Source: Agitococcus lubricus
GTDB taxonomy: Bacteria; Pseudomonadota; Gammaproteobacteria; Pseudomonadales; Moraxellaceae
Direction of reading: 5' to 3'
Assembly: GCF_003051055.1 (NCBI RefSeq)
Contig: NZ_QAON01000010.1
Span: forward strand, 62,001 to 126,000
Length of the DNA: 64,000 bases
The notes under the pieces were generated by a model. That model worked only from the letters and a program-made list of their open reading frames with translations. It was not told the DNA's origin and searched no databases. The stretch's first letter is position 1. Each line of letters begins with the position of its first letter. Made by a program: the position numbers and the translations under genes. Positions 46,727 through 54,703 of the stretch are shown piece after piece.

Positions 46727-47767
46727 CTAGACTGAGCGCTGCTGTAAACGGCGCGTATTTACTAAATCTACTGCACGTGCACGCAATTGACCACAGCCGC
46801 CATCGACCTCTTGCCCTGCACTATTGCGCACTTTCGTAATCACCCCGCGACTGTGTAAATAACGCACTATGTCTATGATGCGTTGGCCGTCTGGCCGTTG
46901 ATAATCATCACCTTCTAAGGCATTAAATGGAATCAAATTAAGGACGGCATACTTGCCTTTGAACAACCGTAAAATCGCGTCTAGCTCATCATCCCCATCG
47001 TTAACACCTTTGAGTAATGTCCACTGCACCTGAATAGGGTAGTTAACTAAGCGTGCATAAGATTCGCCTAATTCCAGTAGTTCTTCTGGACTAATAATGG
47101 GCGCTTTAGGTAATAAATGAACACGCAAATCGGCTTTGGTGGTATGTAAAGATAAGGCTAAGGCAGGCTTCACACGTAAAGTGGGTAAACGCTCAAAAAC
47201 ACGCCTATCGCCAACGGTCGACAAAACAAGGTTTTTATGCCCAATAAAGGCATCTGTTCCTAGTACATCAATCGCCTCTAACACATTATCCAAGTTGTGT
47301 GCAGGTTCTCCCATGCCCATAAAGACGACTTTTTTGACAGGTCGACGCCGACGGGCTTGTACAACTTGGGCAACCATTTCTAAACTGCTGACTTGGCGCA
47401 ATAAACCACTTTTACCTGTCATACAAAAACGACAACCGACTGCACAGCCCACTTGTGTCGAGATACATACACCATCACGCGGCAATAAAACACTTTCGAC
47501 CATTTGGCCATCAGGCAAGTCCAATAATAAGCGCACCGAACCATCATCGGCAGGATGCTCAGAACGGACGCGCGCAAGTTGGTCTAAATCATGCGTCAGT
47601 TGTGGCAGGCCTTGACGTACAGATAAGGGTAAGAAGGCTTCGGTATCACAACGGCGCGCACCCGTATGCAAGGCGCGTCCCTGTAACCACGCGCGTACAA
47701 TGCGCTCGCGGTGTACGGCTTGTGCACCCAAGTTGCTGAGTCGTTGATTAAGGTCGGAGATATACAT
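46727..47767 (-). CDS. RlmN/Cfr-family radical SAM RNA methyltransferase
   Basis: A 346-residue radical SAM enzyme. The cluster motif is CxxxCxxC in QVGCAVGCRFCMTG, the upstream methyl-carrying cysteine is in GVCISTQ, and the C-terminal catalytic cysteine is in GGCGQL. E. coli RlmN has DAACGQL and an RKTRGDDID segment where this protein has RNSAGQEVD. The family methylates A2503 of 23S rRNA and sometimes A37 of tRNA. The divergent C-terminus, an N-terminus without usual RlmN similarity, and lack of the usual gene neighbours (ndk, pilF) suggest a paralog rather than the housekeeping RlmN. Confidence 0.8.
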   Translation of the reverse strand: MYISDLNQRLSNLGAQAVHRERIVRAWLQGRALHTGARRCDTEAFLPLSVRQGLPQLTHDLDQLARVRSEHPADDGSVRLLLDLPDGQMVESVLLPRDGVCISTQVGCAVGCRFCMTGKSGLLRQVSSLEMVAQVVQARRRRPVKKVVFMGMGEPAHNLDNVLEAIDVLGTDAFIGHKNLVLSTVGDRRVFERLPTLRVKPALALSLHTTKADLRVHLLPKAPIISPEELLELGESYARLVNYPIQVQWTLLKGVNDGDDELDAILRLFKGKYAVLNLIPFNALEGDDYQRPDGQRIIDIVRYLHSRGVITKVRNSAGQEVDGGCGQLRARAVDLVNTRRLQQRSV

Positions 47768-47917
47768 CAGCCTATGATAGCAGTAGTTGTCTTAATCTGC
47801 TATAAAGCTGTCACCCTTAGCCTGTATGGCTGAGCATTGACCATCAAGGAAGATGTGTCCGCGATGATTGCGCACCTCTTTTTTGAAGGGATATACCTAA
47901 AATAGGAGTGTGCATCC

Positions 47918-48703
47918 ATGAATTATCCTAATCGTATTATCAAACTCGGTGAAACCGATGCCGAATTAGTCAAAGCTATCAAAGTACAACTTAATCAAAA
48001 ATTAGTACTTGCCTCATCACAAGCCCTAGACACACAAAACCCTAACTTTGGTACTAGCACGAAACAAATGGTCAAGCTGTTTCAAAGTCGTTTTACCGAC
48101 CATGAAGGTAATCCTCTAAAAATTGATGGCGAAATTGGCCTATTGACTTGGAATGCGTTATTTGAGACGGCGGCTGACCGCCAAAAACAGGCGGCAAGCG
48201 CCCTGTTAAAGCAAGTGATTGCGATGGCAACGGTAGAAAAGAAAAAGAATGTACGTGAGCACCCAAAAAACTCTAATCGAGGTAAAGAAGTAGACGCTTA
48301 TTTACAACGTGCAGGTGCAGGCTTGGGTTTATCGTGGTGCTGTGCTTTTGTCTATTGGTGTTTTGATGAAGCAGCCAAAAAACTACAAAAAACCAATCCA
48401 ATGATTAAAACCGCAGGCTGCTTGGCGCATTGGAATGGTGCGGGTAAAAAAGGGATTGCGCGTATTACCGCCGCACAAGCACAGGCTAATCCACAGTTAA
48501 TCAAAGTAGGTATGGTTTTTATTATGGATTATGGCAAAGGTTTGGGACATACAGGCATTGTGATTGAGGTCAGTGACGGGTGGATTACGACCATTGAAGG
48601 CAATACCGATGCCAGTCTGAGCCGTGAAGGCGGTGGCGTGTATCAGTTAAAACGCAAAATCAATTCTATCAATAAAGGCTTTATTGATTACAGTAGCTTT
48701 TAA
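47918..48703 (+). CDS. Peptidoglycan-binding plus CHAP amidase-like protein without a signal peptide
   Basis: A 261-residue protein: N-terminal peptidoglycan-binding-like domain (about 5-75, TKQMVKLFQSRFTDHEGNPL, IDGEIGLLTWNALF), linker, and a CHAP/NlpC-like cysteine amidase domain (about 105-255) with SWCCAFVYWCF (catalytic Cys), GLGHTGIVIE (His) and TIEGNT (polar residue). There is no signal peptide or membrane helix, so it must leave by another route or act after lysis. An effector, endolysin-like enzyme or colicin-like toxin are possibilities. No immunity or secretion genes are adjacent. AGGAG precedes the ATG. Confidence 0.8.
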   Translation: MNYPNRIIKLGETDAELVKAIKVQLNQKLVLASSQALDTQNPNFGTSTKQMVKLFQSRFTDHEGNPLKIDGEIGLLTWNALFETAADRQKQAASALLKQVIAMATVEKKKNVREHPKNSNRGKEVDAYLQRAGAGLGLSWCCAFVYWCFDEAAKKLQKTNPMIKTAGCLAHWNGAGKKGIARITAAQAQANPQLIKVGMVFIMDYGKGLGHTGIVIEVSDGWITTIEGNTDASLSREGGGVYQLKRKINSINKGFIDYSSF

Positions 48704-48715
48704 GATGTGCAAACA

Positions 48716-48746
48716 GGCGATGATGTGCGTCCTCATCGCCGTTTCT
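48716..48746 (+). terminator. Terminator after the CHAP gene
   Basis: GGCGATGA (48716-48723) and TCATCGCC (48733-48740) with a nine-base loop, followed by GTTTCT. It lies between the CHAP gene and the convergent ohr stop. Confidence 0.6.
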
Positions 48747-48749
48747 TAA

Positions 48750-49199
48750 TTAAATAGAGAGTAAGGCTTGGTCGGTAATGACATGTAAACGGACATCGAT
48801 ATTTTGACGCGTTGCATTAGAATAAGGACATACCTGATGTGCACGTTCCACTAACAATTGGGCTTGCTCGAGTGGCATATTGGGTACATAAATTGTCAAT
48901 GCCACCTCTAATCCAAAACCTGTGGCAATGGGGCCAATACCGACCGTACCTGTGACTTGACTATTTGACGGCATGGCCAATTTATCGCGCATAGCGACAA
49001 ATTTCATCGCTCCTAAAAAGCACGCACTATACCCGCAGGCAAATAACTGCTCAGGATTCACACCATCGCCACCAAAGCCCCCCAATTCTTTAGGCGTGGT
49101 TAAACGTAAATCGACCATACCATCTCGCGTCACGGCGCGACCATCACGACCACCTGTTGCCGTAGCAGTGGCTTGATATAACACTTTATCTAAAGACAT
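48750..49199 (-). CDS. ohr: Organic hydroperoxide resistance protein Ohr
   Basis: A thiol peroxidase that reduces organic hydroperoxides with two cysteines. The 149-residue protein has GGDGVNPEQLFACGYSACFL (first catalytic Cys) and HQVCPYSNATRQNIDV (second). Length and motifs are standard. The frame is open 32 codons upstream with a hydrophobic stretch, but ATG at 49199 gives the usual MSLDKVLYQATATATGGRDG start. It follows ohrR on the same strand. Confidence 0.93.
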   Translation of the reverse strand: MSLDKVLYQATATATGGRDGRAVTRDGMVDLRLTTPKELGGFGGDGVNPEQLFACGYSACFLGAMKFVAMRDKLAMPSNSQVTGTVGIGPIATGFGLEVALTIYVPNMPLEQAQLLVERAHQVCPYSNATRQNIDVRLHVITDQALLSI

Positions 49200-49310
49200 G
49201 ACTTCTATCCTCTCTTGACGAACGCTGTACACGGACAGCAAAATAACTAATAAACAATTTAATAGCACACTACTTAATGCAAAAAGGACGGGCATGATTG
49301 TCCCCTCCCT

Positions 49311-49751
49311 CTAATTGGCCGCATGGGCAAATAAGGCCGAACGGACAATTTCTAGCTCTCTGCGTAGACTTTGTAGATGCTCTGGGTCACGCTGGATGGC
49401 GGCAATCATGCATGAGGGCACGGCTTGTGCTAACGCATGTAAATCGTTGCCCATTGGCGTTAAATTAATAATGACTTGCCGCTCGTCCTGCGTCGAACGC
49501 TGACGGGTAATTAAGCCCATAAACTCCAAACGTTTTAACAAGGGGGTTAAGGTAGCAGAATCTAAAAATAAACGCTCACCAATACCCGAGACGGTTTGCT
49601 CATCTTGTTGCCACAGCACCAACATCACCAAATATTGCGGATAAGTCAAACCCAATGGTTTTAGGACTTGGCGATAGGTTTTGTTGAGTGCCAACATCGT
49701 TGAGTAGACAGCGAAACAAAGTTGATTTTCTAAAGCCAGCGGATTAGACAT
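49311..49751 (-). CDS. ohrR: MarR-family regulator OhrR
   Basis: A 146-residue repressor of ohr, released when its sensing cysteine is oxidised by organic hydroperoxides. The sensing Cys is C12 in [11 protein letters not shown], and the winged helix follows ([29 protein letters not shown]). It is followed by ohr after 111 bp, and preceded by a clear palindromic operator at 49761-49800, implying autoregulation of an ohrR-ohr unit. AAGG precedes the ATG. Confidence 0.93.
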   Translation of the reverse strand: MSNPLALENQLCFAVYSTMLALNKTYRQVLKPLGLTYPQYLVMLVLWQQDEQTVSGIGERLFLDSATLTPLLKRLEFMGLITRQRSTQDERQVIINLTPMGNDLHALAQAVPSCMIAAIQRDPEHLQSLRRELEIVRSALFAHAAN

Positions 49752-49760
49752 GACAACACC

Positions 49761-49800
49761 TTAATATATAATGCGCTAATATATAGCACACTATATATTA
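49761..49800. promoter_or_regulatory. OhrR operator: 10-bp inverted repeat plus an extra half-site
   Basis: TAATATATAG (49777-49786), CACA, CTATATATTA (49791-49800): perfect ten-base arms. A further TTAATATATAAT at 49761-49772 repeats the half-site TAATATATA 15 bp away. The site is 10-50 bp before the ohrR start, where MarR-type proteins bind. Confidence 0.65.
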
Positions 49801-49834
49801 TCTTGCAATTTTTTTAGTTATTCTTTGCTTAGAC

Positions 49835-50110
49835 TTATGTTGGCTGCGCCATACGTTGCATACGAATGGCATCAAACGGGCAAACAAGATGACACTTTGC
49901 ACAACCCGTACACTGTTCAGGGCTATGTAAAACAGCGGTTTTTTTACCCCAACCTTTGGGGTGCGTATTATCTAACCATAGGACATGGGGCGGGCATGCA
50001 GCCACGCAACGGCCACAGCCTGTACAACGTGTGGTGTCAACCACAGCTAAGGCGACTGCTTTAGGCTGTAACTCACTGATAGTATGCGTGGGAATACGCG
50101 TCACAGACAT
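49835..50110 (-). CDS. Two-[4Fe-4S] ferredoxin at the end of the urea transporter operon
   Basis: A 91-residue protein with two cluster motifs, CTGCGRCVAACPP (29-41) and CTGCAKCHLVCPF (67-79), separated by a 25-residue insert, as in bacterial-type ferredoxins. It follows urtE by 55 bp on the same strand. What it donates electrons to is unknown; none of the nearby urea genes is a redox enzyme, so its inclusion in this operon is unexplained. Confidence 0.85.
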   Translation of the reverse strand: MSVTRIPTHTISELQPKAVALAVVDTTRCTGCGRCVAACPPHVLWLDNTHPKGWGKKTAVLHSPEQCTGCAKCHLVCPFDAIRMQRMAQPT

Positions 50111-50165
50111 GGATAAACTCTATATCGTTCACACACTCTGCCTGTTATAACACACCGTACTGCCC

Positions 50166-50861
50166 TTACACACTTAAATGTGCTTGCACGATATCGTCTG
50201 TGAGTTGGCTAATTTCGCCTTCGGCAACCAACCGACCTTTATTGAGGATATGAAAGTCCGTAGCATAGGCACGCGCAAAGGGTAATTTTTGCTCTACCAA
50301 TAACACGGTAATACCTAACTGATGATTGAGTTTACGAATCACCTCACCAATATCTTTGACGATATTGGGCTGAATGCCTTCGGTCGGTTCGTCTAAAATG
50401 AGGAGTTTAGGGTCTAACACTAAGGCACGGCCAATAGCTAACTGTTGTTGTTGTCCACCCGACAAATCACCACCACGTCGTTGACGCATGTCTTTGAGCA
50501 CAGGAAACATATCGTAAATATGGCTAGGAATGTGTTTGAGCTTATCTTTACGGCCACTCAGTGCGATTTTCAGATTTTCTTCAACCGTCAGTAACGGAAA
50601 AATTTCTCGTCCTTGCGGCACATAGCCTATGCCTAAACGCGCACGTTGTTCTGTGGCATATTTATTGAGGTTTTGATTGTCAAACCAAACCTCTCCTGTT
50701 TTGTGTGGTAATAGCCCCATCACGCATTTTAAGAATGTGGTTTTGCCAACACCGTTACGCCCCATTAAACAAGCGCAGGAACCTTGACGAATTTTTAAGT
50801 CAATATCCCATAAAATATGGCTTTGGCCATAAAACTGATTGAGACCTTCAATGCGTAGCAT
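50166..50861 (-). CDS. urtE: Urea ABC transporter, ATP-binding protein UrtE
   Basis: A 231-residue ATPase of the branched-chain amino-acid/urea transporter type (LivF-like). Walker A GRNGVGKTTFLK, signature LSGGQQQQLAIGRAL and Walker B LLILDEPTEGIQP. The EGIQP sequence after Walker B is typical of UrtE. AGGAT precedes the ATG, 51 bp after the urtD stop. It pairs with UrtD to power urea uptake through UrtB-UrtC. Confidence 0.93.
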   Translation of the reverse strand: MLRIEGLNQFYGQSHILWDIDLKIRQGSCACLMGRNGVGKTTFLKCVMGLLPHKTGEVWFDNQNLNKYATEQRARLGIGYVPQGREIFPLLTVEENLKIALSGRKDKLKHIPSHIYDMFPVLKDMRQRRGGDLSGGQQQQLAIGRALVLDPKLLILDEPTEGIQPNIVKDIGEVIRKLNHQLGITVLLVEQKLPFARAYATDFHILNKGRLVAEGEISQLTDDIVQAHLSV

Positions 50862-50912
50862 GATGTTATCCTGATTTTCTAAGACCCATGACGGTGGACG
50901 TTAACACTGTCT

Positions 50913-51746
50913 TTACTCGCCTAAATACACTTCTATCACTTTAGGGTTGGCTTGAATTTCGTCCATAGAGCCTTCGGCTAATACTGAGCCTTGATGCAAT
51001 ACGGTGACGGTACGCGCAATAGAACGGACAAACGCCATGTCATGTTCGACCACAATCACGGAATGTGTACCTGCTAAGGAGACTAAAAGTTCGGCTGTAC
51101 GTTCGGTTTCTTGACTGGTCATACCTGCAACAGGTTCATCCACCAACAATACGCGCGGGTTTTGCATTAGTAACATGCCAATTTCTAACCATTGTTTTTG
51201 CCCGTGTGACAAAATACCTGCCAATCGATGCGGAATCTCTTGTAAACCAATCAAGGCTAAGACTTCCTCAATTTGGTCACGTTGCTCACCTGAGAGCTTG
51301 TGCAACAAACTCGCCCAAACACTTTTATTGGACGACATGGCTAACTCTAGATTTTCAAATACCGTTAAGGCTTCAAACACCGTCGGCTTTTGAAACTTAC
51401 GACCAATGCCAACATTAGCGATTTGCTGTTCGTTAAGTGTCAATAAATCAATACGTTGCCCAAAAAACACCGTGCCTGAATCGGGTCGGGTTTTGCCCGT
51501 AATCACATCCATCATGGTCGTTTTGCCTGCGCCATTCGCGCCAATAATGCAACGTAACTCACCGTCATTGATGTACAGCGATAAATTATTGAGCGCCTTA
51601 AAACCGTCAAAACTGACAGAGACGTCTTCTAAATACAACACAGGCCCGTGTACGGTATCGACCAATAACGGACTGTCTAAATCCGATGTCATATTGACGG
51701 GTACACGTCCTTTGGTGGCGGGTTTTGCCGATGTAGACCAAATCAT
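50913..51746 (-). CDS. urtD: Urea ABC transporter, ATP-binding protein UrtD
   Basis: A 277-residue LivG-like ATPase. Walker A GANGAGKTTMMDVITGKTRP, signature LSHGQKQWLEIGMLL and Walker B LLVDEPVAGMTSQE; the VAGMT sequence is the UrtD form. The start ATG overlaps the urtC stop (ATGA), so they are coupled. The N-terminal 20 residues precede the usual domain start; a later ATG (MTSDLDSPLL) is possible. Confidence 0.93.
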   Translation of the reverse strand: MIWSTSAKPATKGRVPVNMTSDLDSPLLVDTVHGPVLYLEDVSVSFDGFKALNNLSLYINDGELRCIIGANGAGKTTMMDVITGKTRPDSGTVFFGQRIDLLTLNEQQIANVGIGRKFQKPTVFEALTVFENLELAMSSNKSVWASLLHKLSGEQRDQIEEVLALIGLQEIPHRLAGILSHGQKQWLEIGMLLMQNPRVLLVDEPVAGMTSQETERTAELLVSLAGTHSVIVVEHDMAFVRSIARTVTVLHQGSVLAEGSMDEIQANPKVIEVYLGE

Positions 51747-52879
51747 GGTTTCACCTCTTGCACAGGAGCAGATTCAGAATGCTTAGACATATCTTTGGCA
51801 GGTCGAATCATTTGCCATAACCCCACTAAGCCCTTTGGCAAAAATAAGGTGACTAAAACAAACAATGCACCTAAAGCAAACAACCATGCTTCGGGATAGG
51901 CCGATGTAAACCACGTTTTGGTAAAGTTGACCGCAAATGCGCCAACGACTGCACCATAAAGCGTGCCACGTCCGCCCACCGCCACCCAAACCACTTGCTC
52001 AATGGAATTTAAGGGGGCAAATTCACTGGGATTAATAATGCCTACTTGCGGCACAAACAAAGCACCTGCAATACCTGCCAAGATTGCCGAAAACACAAAC
52101 AACCATAATTTATAGGATTCGACGGCATAACCACAAAATCGGGTACGACTTTCGGCATCACGGATGGCAGTAATCACCCGCCCAAAACGCGAGCTGATTA
52201 TCCAGCGACAGGCCAAATAGGCACTGGCTAAGGCCAAAACAGATGCCAAAAACAAGGTAATACGCACCGTATCACTGGCCAACGAATAACCTAAGATATC
52301 CTTAAAATCGGTTAAGCCATTATTGCCACCAAAGCCCATCTCATTTCTAAAAAAGGCTAACATGAGGGCAAAAGTTAAGGCCTGAGTAATAATGGATAAA
52401 TACACCCCCGTGACTCTTGACCTAAACGCTAACCAACCAAAGACAAACGCCAGTAAGGCAGGGACTAACACTACCATCAACATGGCAAAAGCAAAGTTGT
52501 CAAAGCCATACCAATACCAAGGTAGTTCTTGCCAGTTAAGGAACACCATAAAATCAGGCAATTCTGGATTACCATATACGCCACGTTCACCAATTTGACG
52601 CATTAAGTACATGCCCATGCCATAACCACCCAAGGCAAAAAATGCACCATGCCCTAAGGATAAAATACCGCAGTAGCCCCAAATCAAATCCAGCGATAAG
52701 GCCAATAAGGCATAACATAAAAATTTGCCTAATAAGGTCACGGTATAACTAGAGACATGCCATACCGAGTCCGCAGGAACGGCTAAATTTAAGATAGGAA
52801 TAAAGATGGCGAGTAAAGCTAACACTGCCAGCAATACCATACCGCCTTTGTCGTGGCTAAATAAGCGTTGTGTCAACAT
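51743..52879 (-). CDS. urtC: Urea ABC transporter, permease UrtC
   Basis: A 378-residue inner-membrane permease with about nine hydrophobic segments and the LivM-type signature DLIWGYCGILSLGHGAFFAL, followed by TRFCGYAVESYKLWLFVFSA and IEQVVWVAVGGRGTLYGAVV. A GTG 14 codons upstream would overlap urtB. ATG at 52879, right after the urtB TAA and with GGAG upstream, is preferred. Confidence 0.92.
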   Translation of the reverse strand: MLTQRLFSHDKGGMVLLAVLALLAIFIPILNLAVPADSVWHVSSYTVTLLGKFLCYALLALSLDLIWGYCGILSLGHGAFFALGGYGMGMYLMRQIGERGVYGNPELPDFMVFLNWQELPWYWYGFDNFAFAMLMVVLVPALLAFVFGWLAFRSRVTGVYLSIITQALTFALMLAFFRNEMGFGGNNGLTDFKDILGYSLASDTVRITLFLASVLALASAYLACRWIISSRFGRVITAIRDAESRTRFCGYAVESYKLWLFVFSAILAGIAGALFVPQVGIINPSEFAPLNSIEQVVWVAVGGRGTLYGAVVGAFAVNFTKTWFTSAYPEAWLFALGALFVLVTLFLPKGLVGLWQMIRPAKDMSKHSESAPVQEVKP

Positions 52880-52880
52880 A

Positions 52881-54536
52881 TTAAGACTCCACTGCCCGAC
52901 CTTTTTGCGGGAATAAGCCACGCGGTCTTTTTTGGATAAAGAGGATGATAAACACCAAGACCAACACTTTGGCTAGGACTGCACCGGCATAAGGCTCTAA
53001 AAACTTATTGGCAATGCCCAAACCAAATGCCCCGACTAAGGTCCCCCATAAATTACCCACCCCGCCAAACACCACCACTAAAAAGGAGTCAATAATATAG
53101 GCCTGCCCCAAATTGGGCCCGACGTTGGTAAGCTGTGATAAGGCTACTCCTGCAATGCCTGCAATACCTGCACCTAAACCAAAGGTTAAGGCATCCATCC
53201 AGTCGGCACGTACACCGACTGCACGCGCCATCGCACGATTTTGGGCAACCGCTCGTAGTTTCAAGCCCAATGCGGTACGTTTTAGTACCACCAGCAGGAC
53301 AAAAAACACGGCTAACGCAAACAATAAAATATACAGACGATTGTAGGTAATCGACCAAACGGGATTGATTTCTAAAGAGCCACTCATCCATTCAGGAGAA
53401 GCAACCGCACGATTTAAGGGAGAAAAAATAGAACGTACGGCTTGCTGTAAAATCAAACTAATACCAAAAGTCGCGAGTAGGGTTTCGAGTGGTCGGCCAT
53501 ATAAAAAACGAATCACACCGCGCTCAATAGCGATACCCACTAAACCCGCCACAATAAAGGCAGCAGGAATAGACAACACCAAACTCAAGCCTAAGTGTTG
53601 TGGCATCAGTTGTTGTAAAACATAGGTGGTATACGCGCCTAGCATCATCAGCTCGCCATGCGCCATGTTAATCACCCCCATCACCCCAAAGGTAATGGCT
53701 AAACCAACGGCTGCGAGTAATAACACCGAACCTAAACTGAGACCAAAGAAAATATTTTCAGCGACTTGATAGGCTTTAATTTGTTGCTGCGTTTTGGTGA
53801 GTGCGGCTTGTGCTTTATGTTTGACCGTCGTATCGGCATCGTTATCGGCCATTTCTTGTAAACGGGCACTGACTTCGGGATATAAAGAGCCCGTCAATTT
53901 TTCAATCGCTTGTAAACGTAAACTGAGCTCTTCGCTTTGTGATAAAACCAGACCTACTACGGTCGTTAATAAGGCTTTGACATCACTCGCCGACTCTTGG
54001 CTGATTTGCTGTTCTAAGATGGGTAATAAATTGCTATCGGGTTGATTACTAATTAATTGTTTGGCCGCCGCTAAACGCAGTGACTTATCGGGCGAGGATA
54101 ATTGTAAACGCGCAATGATTGTGCGTAGTTCCCCGCGTAAGGCGTTGTTTACACTGACCATATCTAAGGTAAATTGCGAAACCGTACCTAGAGGTTTTGC
54201 GGTCAAGGCATCGGTAACGATAGGGTCATCCCCTTCTGTGGCGACAATCACCAGTTGACTGGGTTGCGTCATGTTGTAGTGTAATTGTCCCTCTAATAGA
54301 GCCGATAAAATAGGCAGTACTTGCGACTCTTGACGAAGGGCTAATTGTTGAATAATTAAGGCCTTTTGCTCGAAATCCTCAGCCGTCACCAGCTGACCTA
54401 AAAGGTTCGGTAGGTCGTTAGCAGGGGCAACTACGGCAGCGCTGGTGGCAGGTGTTGCCACGTCTTCGGCATAACTATACGCAGTGTTTAATAACAATAA
54501 ACACCATAACGTCATTATCCGTATCAAGGTATTCAC
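52881..54536 (-). CDS. urtB: Urea ABC transporter, permease UrtB with long periplasmic N-terminal domain
   Basis: A 551-residue protein: signal peptide (LIRIMTLWCLLLLNTAYSYA), a roughly 220-residue alpha-helical soluble region (LRLAAAKQLISNQPDSNLLP and similar repeats), then a LivH-like permease of about 280 residues (VMGVINMAHGELMMLGAY, ERGVIRFLYGRPLETLLATF, RALA-type sequence RAVAQNRAMARAVGVR). Long UrtB proteins of this kind occur in other proteobacteria. Start is GTG at 54536, with GGGG upstream. The 167-bp gap to urtA carries three hairpins. Confidence 0.9.
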   Translation of the reverse strand: MNTLIRIMTLWCLLLLNTAYSYAEDVATPATSAAVVAPANDLPNLLGQLVTAEDFEQKALIIQQLALRQESQVLPILSALLEGQLHYNMTQPSQLVIVATEGDDPIVTDALTAKPLGTVSQFTLDMVSVNNALRGELRTIIARLQLSSPDKSLRLAAAKQLISNQPDSNLLPILEQQISQESASDVKALLTTVVGLVLSQSEELSLRLQAIEKLTGSLYPEVSARLQEMADNDADTTVKHKAQAALTKTQQQIKAYQVAENIFFGLSLGSVLLLAAVGLAITFGVMGVINMAHGELMMLGAYTTYVLQQLMPQHLGLSLVLSIPAAFIVAGLVGIAIERGVIRFLYGRPLETLLATFGISLILQQAVRSIFSPLNRAVASPEWMSGSLEINPVWSITYNRLYILLFALAVFFVLLVVLKRTALGLKLRAVAQNRAMARAVGVRADWMDALTFGLGAGIAGIAGVALSQLTNVGPNLGQAYIIDSFLVVVFGGVGNLWGTLVGAFGLGIANKFLEPYAGAVLAKVLVLVFIILFIQKRPRGLFPQKGRAVES

Positions 54537-54584
54537 AGACGTCCCCTTGGGTAAAAAGCATCATAGCTAATTATGCAGAGATGA

Positions 54585-54691
54585 TGCCAATCTATTGGCA
54601 AGCCTCTCTTGCGCCTCAGACTAAGACGAGCAAGAGAGGAGTTTTGACAAAAATAACGAAGGTTGTTGTGTGTACTAACTACAGTACACAC
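54585..54691 (-). promoter_or_regulatory. Three tandem hairpins between urtA and urtB
   Basis: Going away from urtA on the minus strand: GTGTGTACT/AGTACACAC (54668-54691, six-base loop), CCTCTCTTGC/GCAAGAGAGG (54603-54639, 17-base loop) and TGCCAAT/ATTGGCA (54585-54600, two-base loop). All stems are perfect. No T-tract follows on the minus strand, so they may protect the urtA message or slow the polymerase rather than end the operon. Confidence 0.5.
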
Positions 54692-54703
54692 CGTATTGGA
54701 AGA

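Noticed and set aside
47136-47615. Plus-strand frames antisense to the RlmN-family gene
   Set aside because: Shadow frames of a gene with intact catalytic motifs.
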